DNA of 59,747 bases. It comes from Actinomycetota bacterium (lineage in GTDB: Bacteria; Actinomycetota; Acidimicrobiia; Acidimicrobiales; RAAP-2). The stretch covers positions 1 to 59,747 of the forward strand of contig JAJPJV010000013.1 of the NCBI GenBank assembly GCA_021324045.1, given 5' to 3'. The notes under the pieces are model-generated. The model saw only the letters and a list, made by a program, of their open reading frames with translations. It had not been told where the DNA came from and ran no database searches. The translations under genes were made by a program, and so were the position numbers. Positions 24,378 to 32,855 of the stretch are shown piece after piece. Numbering within the stretch: position 1 is the first letter of the stretch; the number at the start of each line of letters is the position of its first letter.

Positions 24378-25307
24378 TCAGCCGCCGGGTCCCCCCCAGA
24401 GCATCCCGGCAAGCGGGTGACCGAGGTCGAATTCGACGTCGGCGAATCGAGCAGCCTCCTTTTGGAGCTCCTCGACGCTCCAGAAGCCCTCCTTCTTGAT
24501 CTCGTCGACGATGCTGAAGGGCTTGAACAGGTAGATGGAGCCGCCGTGGACGAAGAACACCCGTCCGTGGATCGGGCAGCTTTCGGTGCAAAGGTACGCG
24601 ACGAAGGGGGAGATGTTGCCCGGGTGCATCGGCGTCCATTCACCCGGTGCGGGCTCGGGCATCTCGGCGCCAGGTGAGACCGTGCCGATGAGACGGGTCG
24701 CGGCGGCCGGCGCGATGCAGTTGACCCGGACCCCGTAGCGTGCGAGCTCGGCGTCGGCGATGATCGAGAAGGTGGCGATGCCGGTTTTCGCCGCTCCGTA
24801 GTTGGTCTGTCCGCGATTGCCGAACAGGCCGGAGGTTGATGAGGTGTTCACCACCGCCCGAGGAACCTCACGGCCTTCTTTGGACTGGTCGCGCCAGTAG
24901 CTGGCTGCCCAACGCGTCGTACAGAAGTGACCCCGCAGATGGACGCGGATGACCGCGTCCCATTCCTCGGGGCTCATGTTGACGAGCATGCGGTCGCGCA
25001 GGATGCCGGCGTTGTTGACCAGGATGTGGAGGTCCCCGAACGTCTCGACTGCCTGATTGACGAGGCGCTGCGCCCCCTCCCAGTCGGCGACGTCGTCGTA
25101 GTTGGCGACGGCCTCACCGCCGGCGGCCTTGATCTCCTCGACGACCTGCTGCGCGGGGGTCTTGTCCGCACCCTCTCCTCTGGCGTCGCCACCCAGGTCG
25201 TTGACGACGACCTTCGCCCCTTCGCGGGCGAAGAGCAGAGCGTGCTCGCGGCCGATGCCCCTGCCGGCCCCGGTGATGATGGCAACTCGACCCTCGAGCG
25301 TCTTCAT
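24378..25307 (-). CDS. SDR-family 3-hydroxyacyl-CoA-type dehydrogenase
   Basis: A 309-residue short-chain dehydrogenase. NAD site TGAGRGIG (about residues 12-19), NNAG, catalytic Ser in NTSSTSG and Tyr/Lys in NYGAAKTG. The VVVNDLGGD element and the extended C-terminus (about 60 residues past the SDR core) match the subgroup related to the dehydrogenase part of multifunctional enzyme 2. It would oxidise a 3-hydroxyacyl-CoA. The ATG at 25307 follows AAAGGAG; the upstream open extension is not used. It converges with the crotonase gene. Confidence 0.85.
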   Translation of the reverse strand: MKTLEGRVAIITGAGRGIGREHALLFAREGAKVVVNDLGGDARGEGADKTPAQQVVEEIKAAGGEAVANYDDVADWEGAQRLVNQAVETFGDLHILVNNAGILRDRMLVNMSPEEWDAVIRVHLRGHFCTTRWAASYWRDQSKEGREVPRAVVNTSSTSGLFGNRGQTNYGAAKTGIATFSIIADAELARYGVRVNCIAPAAATRLIGTVSPGAEMPEPAPGEWTPMHPGNISPFVAYLCTESCPIHGRVFFVHGGSIYLFKPFSIVDEIKKEGFWSVEELQKEAARFADVEFDLGHPLAGMLWGGPGG

Positions 25308-25621
25308 GCGTGCTCCTTTAGTAGCTATGCCTGTGGTCGCGTTTGTTCTGGCAGCGGTGCGTTGGCTGCCCGTGCTGCGGTCCCGAATCCCCCATGGAGG
25401 GACCCGGGTGCACGTGGTCCTGGTTCGGTGTTGACGGTTGCACCGTAGTTCGAACACCCCTGCCTGGCACAAACTCCCAGGAGGGCCCGGGAACAGCGCG
25501 CTGAGGACATCCGTCGCTTCCTCGTTTCGTCGCCGGGCCTCAGGGCGGCGTTGGCGAGGGTCACGGTCGGAGCCAGGAGAGAATTCGCCGGGGCGCTCGC
25601 AAATGAGCGAAACTGCTGCCT
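25308..25621. promoter_or_regulatory. Divergent promoter region with small dyad
   Basis: 314 bases between the SDR gene and the FAD-subunit gene. Near the middle, ACGGT-N3-ACCGT (25434-25446) directly follows TTGACG (25431-25436, overlapping). This could be an operator on a plus-strand -35. No gene is seen in the region. Confidence 0.3.
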
Positions 25622-26488
25622 ATGAAGCCTGCACCCTTCGAGTGGCACGGTCCCGAGCGCCTCGAGGAGGTTCTGGCGCTGCTCGCCGAGTACGGCGACG
25701 ACGCGAAGGTTCTCGCCGGGGGCCAGAGTTTGGTGCCAATGCTGGCGTTGCGCCTGACGCGCTTCGATCATCTGGTCGACGTCAACAGGGTGGAGGGCTT
25801 GGCGGGGATCTCCCGCCTCGATGGCTGGCTCCGCGTCGGCGCGACGACGCGCCATCGCGTGCTCGAGCGCGACCCCCAGGTCCACGAAGCGGTCCCGCTC
25901 CTCGCTCGGGCGACCCCGCACGTTGGCCACTTCCAGATTCGCAATCGGGGCACGCTTGGGGGCGCCGTGGCGCACGCGGACCCCGCGGCGGAGCATCCGG
26001 CCGTTGCCCTGGCGCTCGACGCAGTGATGGAGGTCTCCTCAGTCCGCGGTGCTCGAGAGGTGGCGGCGCGGGACTTCTTCGAAGGCACCTGGGCCACCGT
26101 GCTCAGCCCCGACGAGGTACTGACCGGCGTGCGCTTCCCCATTCGTGCCGAGCGATCCGGTTTCGCTGTCGAGGAGGTTGCCCGCCGGCATGGGGACTTC
26201 GCTCTCGTCGGCGTCGTGTGCGCCGTGACGGCTGGCGCAGGCGCGGGCGATCGCTTGGACCGTGCGGCGCTTGCGCTCTTCGGCGTCGGCGGCACCCCGG
26301 TGAGAGCCACGACGGCGGAGCGAGCGCTGCTTGAGGGCGCGTCGCTCGAGGAGGTGGGTATGGCTGCGGCGAACGAGATCGATCCGGTCGACGATCTGCA
26401 CGCCAGCGCCAGGTATCGACGAAAGGTCGCTGGCGTTCTCGTGCAGCGAGCACTGGGGCGAGCAATCGAGGAGGCGCGCCGTGGCTGA
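25622..26488 (+). CDS. Xanthine dehydrogenase family FAD-binding (medium) subunit
   Basis: A 288-residue flavoprotein subunit of molybdenum hydroxylases (CoxM/CutM type). FAD motifs are AGGQSLVPM (about residues 32-40) and HFQIRNRGTLGGAVAHADP. The small 2Fe-2S subunit overlaps it by 8 bp. The large molybdopterin subunit that should bind the substrate is not in the window. The unit would move electrons from a hydroxylation at an aromatic or aldehyde carbon to a quinone or other acceptor. No strong ribosome site is visible at the ATG. Confidence 0.87.
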   Translation: MKPAPFEWHGPERLEEVLALLAEYGDDAKVLAGGQSLVPMLALRLTRFDHLVDVNRVEGLAGISRLDGWLRVGATTRHRVLERDPQVHEAVPLLARATPHVGHFQIRNRGTLGGAVAHADPAAEHPAVALALDAVMEVSSVRGAREVAARDFFEGTWATVLSPDEVLTGVRFPIRAERSGFAVEEVARRHGDFALVGVVCAVTAGAGAGDRLDRAALALFGVGGTPVRATTAERALLEGASLEEVGMAAANEIDPVDDLHASARYRRKVAGVLVQRALGRAIEEARRG

Positions 26489-26969
26489 GCGGACCATCGA
26501 GCTGACCGTCAACGGCGAGGCCAGGACCGTCGTCGTCGAGGACCGAACGACGCTCGCAGACGCACTACGGGAGCAGTGCCACCTGACCGGGACGCACCTC
26601 GGCTGCGAGCACGGCGTGTGCGGCGCGTGCACCGTGTTGCTCGACGGAGAAGCCGTCCGCTCGTGCCTTCTCTTCGCCGTGCAAGCGGCGGGGTCCGAGG
26701 TGACGACGATCGAGGGACTCAGTCCCGCGGACGGGTCGCTCACGACGGTGCAGGAGGCATTCCGCGAGTGTCATGGCCTGCAATGCGGCTTCTGCACTCC
26801 GGGGTTCGTGGTCTCGGTCACCGCGTTCTTGGCGGAGAACCCGACACCGACGGACGAGGAGATTCGTGAGGCGCTCAGCGGCAACCTCTGCCGATGCACC
26901 GGCTACCAGGGCATCATCAAGGCGGTCCGTCTGGCCGCCGAACGCCTCCAGCCTGCCAACGCGACCTGA
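26481..26969 (+). CDS. Xanthine dehydrogenase family 2Fe-2S (small) subunit
   Basis: A 162-residue iron-sulphur subunit (CoxS/CutS type). The plant-ferredoxin-like cluster uses Cys42, Cys47, Cys50 and Cys62 ([10 protein letters not shown]). The second cluster uses QCGFCTPG (102, 105) and LCRCTGYQ (138, 140). All eight ligands are present, so it should be functional. GTG 26481 lies inside the end of the FAD subunit gene. An alpha/beta hydrolase follows in place of the large subunit. Confidence 0.9.
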   Translation: MAERTIELTVNGEARTVVVEDRTTLADALREQCHLTGTHLGCEHGVCGACTVLLDGEAVRSCLLFAVQAAGSEVTTIEGLSPADGSLTTVQEAFRECHGLQCGFCTPGFVVSVTAFLAENPTPTDEEIREALSGNLCRCTGYQGIIKAVRLAAERLQPANAT

Positions 26970-26987
26970 GCCCGCCTCGAGGGTCGG

Positions 26988-27764
26988 GTGGAACCAGGAG
27001 CGCAAGGTCGCGAGGTGCCCGGTGCCGGCGAGCAGACGGCGCGCTTCGTCGAACGCTGGACGCAGCGCAGCGGGATCCGTATCCGTTACGCGGACAACGC
27101 GCCAGCGGATCCCGTGGGGCTTCCGATCCTCTTCGTCCCCGGCCTGAGCGACGTCGCAGAGGAATATCGAGAGACGCTGGAGTTCTTCACGCCGCGACGC
27201 TGCATCGTGGTCGAGGTGCGCGGCCGCGGCCGCAGCGACGCTCCGGCGAGCGGCTATCGCTCGGCGGACCACATGGCGGACCTCGCTGCCGTGGTCGCCG
27301 AGGAGGGCTTGTCGCGGTTCCACCTGATGACCTTTTCCCGCGGGACGACGTGGGCACTCGATCTGGCGTTCGCCAACCCTGGGGCGGTGGCTTCGGTGTC
27401 GATCGGCGACTATCGCGCAGGCGAGGTCAGGATCGAAGGGTTCGTCGAGCGCCTGTGGGCCTCGAGCTTCAGGGGAAAGAGGCTCTCCGATCGCATCCAG
27501 CGCCACGTGCTCGACGAGTTGGCTCGGGAGTCCAAGCCGCGCGAGTGCTACGAGGCGCTCGCAGCGCTCGGCGTGCCGGTGCTCGTCGCGAGGGGCACGG
27601 CCGGTGGCATCGTGGACGACGCGGTTGCCGCGCGCTATCGCGAGGCGATCCCCGACGTTGAGATCGTGACCATCCCGGGCGCTGCGCACGACCTCTTCCG
27701 GCCCTCCCGGACCGCTTACCCTGCCGCCGTGCAGGCGTTCCTCGCGCGGCGAACCAAGGAATGA
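26988..27764 (+). CDS. Alpha/beta-fold hydrolase
   Basis: A 258-residue hydrolase. The strand-turn ILFVPGLSDVAEEY supplies the oxyanion site, RGRGRSDAP is the usual loop, and GAAHDLF carries the catalytic His. The nucleophile elbow reads MTFSRGTT: the Ser is kept, but the first Gly of GxSxG is Phe-preceded Thr, which is unusual. GTG 26988 or 27015 could start it. ATGA overlap with the next F420 gene shows an operon with the Mo-hydroxylase subunits; it may hydrolyse a ring-opened or ester product. Confidence 0.75.
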   Translation: MEPGAQGREVPGAGEQTARFVERWTQRSGIRIRYADNAPADPVGLPILFVPGLSDVAEEYRETLEFFTPRRCIVVEVRGRGRSDAPASGYRSADHMADLAAVVAEEGLSRFHLMTFSRGTTWALDLAFANPGAVASVSIGDYRAGEVRIEGFVERLWASSFRGKRLSDRIQRHVLDELARESKPRECYEALAALGVPVLVARGTAGGIVDDAVAARYREAIPDVEIVTIPGAAHDLFRPSRTAYPAAVQAFLARRTKE

Positions 27765-28603
27765 GGATCGGGCTCAGCGCCGGTGCTCGGAGCGTGGAGC
27801 GCGCGATCGAGCAGGCGACCGAAGCGGAGGCCGCCGGCATCACCAGCCTGTGGTATCCCGGGGCAGTCGGTGGCGACCCTCTCGTCCAGATGGCATTCGC
27901 CGGTCGGGCGACGTCGCGCCTGGAGCTCGGGACCGCGGTCCTCCAGACCTATCCCTGTCACCCCACCTTGCAGGCCTCGCGGATCAAGGCCGTAAGGGAG
28001 GCCGTGGGTCGGCCCGTCACCCTGGGCATCGGCCCATCGCACCAGAGCGTCGTCGAGGGGCTCGGGTACTCCTACGACCACGTCGGGCAAGACACCGAGC
28101 GCTACGTCGAGGCGCTGGTCGAGGTGCTCGACGACGAGACCCCCTTGCTCCTCGCCGCGCTCGGTCCGCGACTGCTCCGCGTGGCGGGTGAGCTTGCGAG
28201 TGGAACGATCACCTGGATGGCGAACGCGCGTGCCATCGAGACCCATGTCGCGCCCCGCATTGTCGAGGCGGCGCGCCGTGCCGGGCGGCCAGCACCGCGA
28301 ATCGTCGCAGGCCTGCCGGTGGCCGTCGACTCCGACGTCGACGCTGCGCGTGCCGGCGCCGAGGAGCAGTTCGGCTTCTACGCGACTTTGCCGAATTACC
28401 AGCGAATCCTCGCTCGTGGGGGCATTCGCTCGCCGGCAGAAGCTGCCATTGTCGGTGATGAAGAGCAGGTGCGTCGCCAGGTCGAAGCGTTGTTCAGCGC
28501 CGGGGCAACCGACGTCTGGGCGGCACCGTTCGCAGTCGGCGAGGATCGATCGGCCTCCCGGGCCCGTACGCGCAGCGTGCTGGCGGAACTGGCACGGAGC
28601 TGA
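27761..28603 (+). CDS. F420-dependent LLM-class oxidoreductase (TIGR03564-like)
   Basis: A 280-residue luciferase-like protein of the F420 group. It starts MRIGLSAGARSVERAIEQA and has LELGTAVLQTYPCHP and LGIGPSHQ, which are the sheet and phosphate-site segments of this branch. It is shorter than the other two LLM proteins of the window and not closely alike to them. It is translationally coupled to the hydrolase (ATGA) and ends an operon that began at 25622. Substrate unknown. Confidence 0.83.
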   Translation: MRIGLSAGARSVERAIEQATEAEAAGITSLWYPGAVGGDPLVQMAFAGRATSRLELGTAVLQTYPCHPTLQASRIKAVREAVGRPVTLGIGPSHQSVVEGLGYSYDHVGQDTERYVEALVEVLDDETPLLLAALGPRLLRVAGELASGTITWMANARAIETHVAPRIVEAARRAGRPAPRIVAGLPVAVDSDVDAARAGAEEQFGFYATLPNYQRILARGGIRSPAEAAIVGDEEQVRRQVEALFSAGATDVWAAPFAVGEDRSASRARTRSVLAELARS

Positions 28604-28613
28604 GGCGCAGGCC

Positions 28614-29576
28614 TCAGGAGAAGACGAAGTGCTCGATCGCTCTGGCAAGCTCGACCGGCATGTCCCCTTGGATGCTGTGGCCGGCGTTGTCGAAGCGAGA
28701 CACCGTTGCACTCGGGAGGCGGCGGAGCAGCTCTGCCTCGTCGTCGTCTCCGACGACCGACTGGGGGAGCATGCCACGTGCGAGCATCACAGGTACCTGG
28801 ATCCTGCTCACGAGGTCCCAGAGCTGGCCGTACATCGGCTGATCGCCCTTGCGATCCTCGAGCTGCTCGTTCCGAGTGCTCTGACTCCCCGCCGGTTCGC
28901 CCCCGGTGGGTTCCCGCCACCGTGCCCATCGCCAGACCCAGGTCCCGTCCTCGCGTTGCACCGCGTTGTGGAGGATCCCCCGCCGCAGGGATGAAACGCT
29001 TCGCGTCGGGTTGAAGGCGACCGTCCGCTCGAGCAGCTCCTCGAAGCTCGCGAACGTTGGCGGCCCGTTAATGAAGTCAGCGATCTGCTTGGACTTCTCA
29101 GGGGTCACCCCGGGGGTGATGTCGACCAGGACGACCTTGCGAACCAGGTGGGGAGCGACGTTCGTCAAGGCGATCGTCGTGAGCCCGCCGAGCGACATCC
29201 CGACGACGCCAGCGGCGTCCGGCGCGAGGGCTTCGATTGCGACCGCAACGTCGCGCGCGAACAGCTCGGGGTCGAGCATCCGCCGCCCGCGCTCACTCGG
29301 CGGATCGGAGTGGCCATGGCCTGGAAGGTCAATGGCGACCAGTGGCCGCTCAAGTGCCATGGCCACGGTGTCCCAGGTATGGGCGTTCTGGGATCCGCCG
29401 TGGAGCAGCACCAGCGCTGGCGGCGCGGCTCCCCACACCAGCGCGCTCAGGCGGCGTCCGGGAGCGACCTCGACGAACTCACGACGCACCTGGGGTGGCC
29501 CGCTGTAGGGGAGTCCGTACTCCTCGGCGTTCTCGTGGAACAGCCCGAACTCGTCGTAGTCGATGCGCTGGACCAT
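28614..29576 (-). CDS. Alpha/beta-fold hydrolase
   Basis: A 320-residue hydrolase. The oxyanion loop is LVLLHGGSQNAHTW, the nucleophile elbow GVVGMSLGG and the catalytic His lies in DNAGHSIQGD. The acid is probably in the segment after MLARGMLPQ. The ATG at 29576 has GGAGG 4 bases upstream; an ATG at 29597 would add MAFRGGK. An open frame continues far upstream but covers another gene. It converges with the F420 operon with 10 bp between stops. Confidence 0.83.
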   Translation of the reverse strand: MVQRIDYDEFGLFHENAEEYGLPYSGPPQVRREFVEVAPGRRLSALVWGAAPPALVLLHGGSQNAHTWDTVAMALERPLVAIDLPGHGHSDPPSERGRRMLDPELFARDVAVAIEALAPDAAGVVGMSLGGLTTIALTNVAPHLVRKVVLVDITPGVTPEKSKQIADFINGPPTFASFEELLERTVAFNPTRSVSSLRRGILHNAVQREDGTWVWRWARWREPTGGEPAGSQSTRNEQLEDRKGDQPMYGQLWDLVSRIQVPVMLARGMLPQSVVGDDDEAELLRRLPSATVSRFDNAGHSIQGDMPVELARAIEHFVFS

Positions 29577-29738
29577 CTTTCCTCCCCTGAAGGCCATCGC
29601 CTCCCTCGTGCCCGGATCGTCACTGCCAACGACCCGAGGCAGCTCGCTGCCTCCGCCCCGAACCAGTCGCGTCGTTCGGACGGCGACCAGACCCGACGAT
29701 AACGCGGTCGATCCTCGGTTGGCCCTTCGGAGATCTTC

Positions 29739-30683
29739 GTGGTGGACTTGGGCATGCCGAGCATCGACGTCGGGGTCTACATCCCCCAGATCGCCTTCCG
29801 CTTCGAAGACCTGGTGGATCGAGCAGGCTGGGCTGATGAGCTGGGGCTCCACTCGTTCTGGCTGATGGACCATCTGTACCCACCAGGCCTTCCGAACCAG
29901 CCGAGCTTCGAGGCCTTCACGCTCGCCGCCGCGCTCCTTGCTCGGACCAGCCGGATCAGGCTCGGTCACATGGTCACGTGCAACAATTTCCGCCACCCGG
30001 CGCTCGTGGGGAAGATGGTGTCGACATTGGAGGCGATCTCGGGGGGGCGCTTCATCCTCGGGATCGGCAGTGGTTCGGTGCCTGCCGAGCACGACCAGGT
30101 CGGCCTGCCGTGGGGGTCCTTCACCGAGCGCACGGAGCGACTCGCAGAGTCACTCGAGATCCTGACGTCGATGCTCGGCCAGGAGCGGACCACCTTCGAG
30201 GGTCGCCACTACGTCGTCAAGGACCTGCCCAACCTGCCCCAGCCGCAGCGGCGCCCAGAGGTGCTCGTCGGTGGCGGCGGGGCACGGACGCTGGCGCTCG
30301 CCGCGCGCTATGCGGACATCTGGAACTGCGCGACCTATGACCTGGCACACCTCCGGGAGCGGGTGCACGCGCTGCGCGAGGCGTGCGCGAGCGTCGAGCG
30401 GGAGTTCTCATCGATCCGGCTCTCGCTGGAGGCGGTCTTGGTGACGGCGGAGACCGACGAAGCGGTCGACGACGCACTCGCCCTCGCCGAGCGCCGCTAT
30501 GGCGGGCCAGGGTTCGGCTTGACCGAGGCGGGCTTCATCGGCACCCCGCAGCGAATCGCCGAGCGGATTCGCGCCTTTGCCGCCGAAGGGATCACGCTGT
30601 TCGTGTTCTTCCTCCACGATCGGGGGACTCGCCGGACGCTCGAGCTCCTCGGGGAACAGATCGTCCCCGCCCTGAGCGACTGA
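29739..30683 (+). CDS. F420-dependent LLM-class oxidoreductase (TIGR03560-like)
   Basis: A 314-residue luciferase-like oxidoreductase. VGVYIPQIAFRFEDLVD, FWLMDHLYPPG, and GGRFILGIGSGSVPAEHDQ are typical for the F420-using group. The protein resembles enzymes annotated as F420-dependent reductases in actinobacteria. The GTG at 29739 follows GGAG. It stands alone, divergent from the hydrolase at 28614. Confidence 0.84.
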   Translation: MVDLGMPSIDVGVYIPQIAFRFEDLVDRAGWADELGLHSFWLMDHLYPPGLPNQPSFEAFTLAAALLARTSRIRLGHMVTCNNFRHPALVGKMVSTLEAISGGRFILGIGSGSVPAEHDQVGLPWGSFTERTERLAESLEILTSMLGQERTTFEGRHYVVKDLPNLPQPQRRPEVLVGGGGARTLALAARYADIWNCATYDLAHLRERVHALREACASVEREFSSIRLSLEAVLVTAETDEAVDDALALAERRYGGPGFGLTEAGFIGTPQRIAERIRAFAAEGITLFVFFLHDRGTRRTLELLGEQIVPALSD

Positions 30684-30757
30684 GGGCAGGCGCACACGTC
30701 GGCCACATGGGGCGTTCGTGCGTCGCGCGTACCGATGGCGTGAGGTGCCGGAGGACC

Positions 30758-31021
30758 TCAGGGCAGGAGCCCCTCAGGAGCTTCGTCGAGGGCCGCATCG
30801 ATGGCGCGTGCGAGCGCACGCGCTGCTGCCGCATCCAGCTCCAGCGCGACCCGTGCGCCGGGACCGATCGAGCGGTTGATGAAGTCGATGTTGAGCGTGT
30901 GATCGGCGGGGGCGTGAGCGGGGTGATCGACATAGACGGTGGCTTCAGTGGTGGTGAACCACCCCTCCGGGCCCTTCGCGCTCACCTTGAGCGGGATGGA
31001 TTTCGTGAGGTAGGTGCACAT
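30758..31021 (-). CDS. DUF6295 family small protein
   Basis: An 87-residue protein. MCTYLTKSIPLKVSAKGPEG, then WFTTTEATVYVDHPAHAPA and HTLNIDFIN, is the signature of DUF6295, a family without known function that often sits beside dienelactone hydrolases. Its ATG lies 1 base after the stop of the upstream gene, so the two are co-translated. The conserved His/Asp pairs could bind a metal, which is an inference. Confidence 0.8.
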   Translation of the reverse strand: MCTYLTKSIPLKVSAKGPEGWFTTTEATVYVDHPAHAPADHTLNIDFINRSIGPGARVALELDAAAARALARAIDAALDEAPEGLLP

Positions 31022-31022
31022 C

Positions 31023-31766
31023 TCAGGACGCGAGGTGGGTGCCGAAGAAGTCCCAAATCCGTCGCCAGCCGTCGGTGGCGGCTTCGGGGCGGTACGCGGG
31101 CCGGTCGACGCTGAAGAATGCGTGGCCCGCTCCCTCGTAGGAGTGGAATTCATGGGGCTTGCCGAGACGGGTGAGCTCCTTGTCGAAGGCATCCACCTCC
31201 TCGGGGGAGGGGTATTGGTCTTCGGCTCCGAACAGTCCGAGCAGTGGGCAGGACAAGTTCGGGAGCAGGCCGGCAAGCGGCTTGAAGGCTACTGGTGCAC
31301 CTTCAGGCGGGTCGAAGAACGCGAAGGCCCCGTAGCAATCGACCGCCGCATCGAGGCGGAGGCTGCAAGCTGCAAGCACGCTCTGGCGCCCGCCAGAGCA
31401 GTAGCCGATGACGCCGATCTTTCCGTTGGCACCGGTGAGGGCACGCAGGTACCGGGCGGCACCGTCCACGTCGCCCACGAGGCGCTCGTCGGGAACCCCG
31501 CCTGCTGCCCTGACCGCGGCGGCAGCGTCATCGGGGCTGGCACCGGGAGCCTCTCGCGAGTAGAGGTTCGGGCAGAGGGCCGCGTAGCCGTAGAAGGCGA
31601 AGCGCCGGGTGATCTCCTTGGTCGGGTCGTCGTAGCCCGGCATGTGGTGAATCACCACCACGCCGCCGTAGCGGTCTCTTCCGAGTGGCCGAGCGAGGTA
31701 GCCCTCGATGACGTCCCCCTGGGCTCCGGCGAAGTGCACGGTTTCGGCCAGCAACGCGTCGCTCAT
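31023..31766 (-). CDS. Dienelactone hydrolase family protein
   Basis: A 247-residue hydrolase of the DLH family. Cys123 in GVIGYCSGGR is the nucleophile, the Asp lies in LGLFGAEDQYPS and the His in YEGAGHAFFS, giving the Cys-Asp-His triad. DLH-family proteins act on lactones or esters from ring cleavage. ATG 31766 follows GGAGGAGA. It forms a pair with the DUF6295 gene. Confidence 0.88.
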   Translation of the reverse strand: MSDALLAETVHFAGAQGDVIEGYLARPLGRDRYGGVVVIHHMPGYDDPTKEITRRFAFYGYAALCPNLYSREAPGASPDDAAAAVRAAGGVPDERLVGDVDGAARYLRALTGANGKIGVIGYCSGGRQSVLAACSLRLDAAVDCYGAFAFFDPPEGAPVAFKPLAGLLPNLSCPLLGLFGAEDQYPSPEEVDAFDKELTRLGKPHEFHSYEGAGHAFFSVDRPAYRPEAATDGWRRIWDFFGTHLAS

Positions 31767-31893
31767 GAGTGATTCTCCTCCAGGCTTTCGTCAACCACGT
31801 GCTCGGGCGGGTTCGGGCGTTCACCCCTCAAGACATCAGAGGAGCGAACCTCGGGTCCCCTCCGGGGGCGAGCCCCGGCCGGTGACCCGGCCC

Positions 31894-32781
31894 TCAGGCT
31901 ACCGGGCCGTTCTCGGCGCTGCCGAGACGACGGCACACGGTGGACACCACCGAGACGACGCGATCGCCCTCGCCACGGTCGCAGAGGGTGACCCGTACGA
32001 AGCCAAGGTCATCGGTGCGCTGCAGGAGGTCTGCACGCGCCACGAGCGGCCCGGCGCTGAGCCGTCCGAGATACCGGATGTCGAGATCGATGACGCCGAA
32101 GGTCCCGTGAGGAGCCAGCACGTGCTCAGAGGCGAGCTCGCCGATTGTCGCCTGTACGCCTCCTTGGATGGTCCGGGTCCAAGGATTGGCGATCGAGGCG
32201 TTGGGCTCCACCACGAGCGTGCGGTCGTCGGCGATGGATGGACGGATGTGAGATTCGAACGACGAAAGGGACTCCAGCGCCGCGGTGCCCGAAGACCCCG
32301 GCAGCGGCGAGCCCACCACGGCCATCCGCCCCGGTGCGCGCTGGTCCTGGGGCCTTGGTGCGGGGACGGGCTGGTTGAGGAAGGTGACGATCGCCCGAGC
32401 GAACGGAGCGTGCCCGGCATCGACCAGGACCTCGCCGACGAACAGGCGCCGGCCAACCTTCAGGGGATGGCAGACCAGGTGTGCCCATCCCCCCGCCGGT
32501 GGCGCCGCGAGGAGCTGGATCCGCAGGTCCACCGTGGGGTGGATGGGGCCGGTGGGGGGGCACCCGGCCACGATGTCGGCCATCGTCGCCAGCGCGCCGA
32601 TGCGAGGGCGACTCGTGGCCGCGGCCCAGACCGTCGGACCCAGGGTGGCGCGCCCGTGGGTCACGCCATCGCGGACCCAGGTCTTGAGCCAGAGGCTCGC
32701 GATCGCTCCCCCCGGTTGAGCGGAAGGGTCATGGGCGGGCAGGCGAGCCTCGGGCGCGCGTGCAGAGGGAGAAATGGCCAT
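31894..32781 (-). CDS. PaaI-type tandem hotdog thioesterase-like protein
   Basis: A 295-residue protein built of two similar hotdog segments. The first ends with PTVDLRIQLLAAPP and the second with GVIDLDIRYLGRLSAG, both resembling the long-helix edge strand region of acyl-CoA thioesterases. NPWTRTIQGGVQATIGELAS is the second active-site region. The family would release free acids from acyl-CoA. It starts divergently from the nitroreductase. Confidence 0.72.
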   Translation of the reverse strand: MAISPSARAPEARLPAHDPSAQPGGAIASLWLKTWVRDGVTHGRATLGPTVWAAATSRPRIGALATMADIVAGCPPTGPIHPTVDLRIQLLAAPPAGGWAHLVCHPLKVGRRLFVGEVLVDAGHAPFARAIVTFLNQPVPAPRPQDQRAPGRMAVVGSPLPGSSGTAALESLSSFESHIRPSIADDRTLVVEPNASIANPWTRTIQGGVQATIGELASEHVLAPHGTFGVIDLDIRYLGRLSAGPLVARADLLQRTDDLGFVRVTLCDRGEGDRVVSVVSTVCRRLGSAENGPVA

Positions 32782-32825
32782 GAATTTGCACTCAGCTTAG
32801 TTTCTCGGAAGGGCGCGCTGCCAAC

Positions 32826-32840
32826 TAACATTCATGCATC
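32826..32840 (+). promoter_or_regulatory. TAACAT -10 box placing the start at an in-frame ATC
   Basis: TAACAT (32826-32831) lies 6 bases before ATC at 32838, the first codon of the family-conserved IDLREAM stretch of the nitroreductase. If transcription starts there, the mRNA would be leaderless with an AUC start. The first ATG is at 32856. Confidence 0.35.
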
Positions 32841-32855
32841 GACCTGCGCGAAGCC

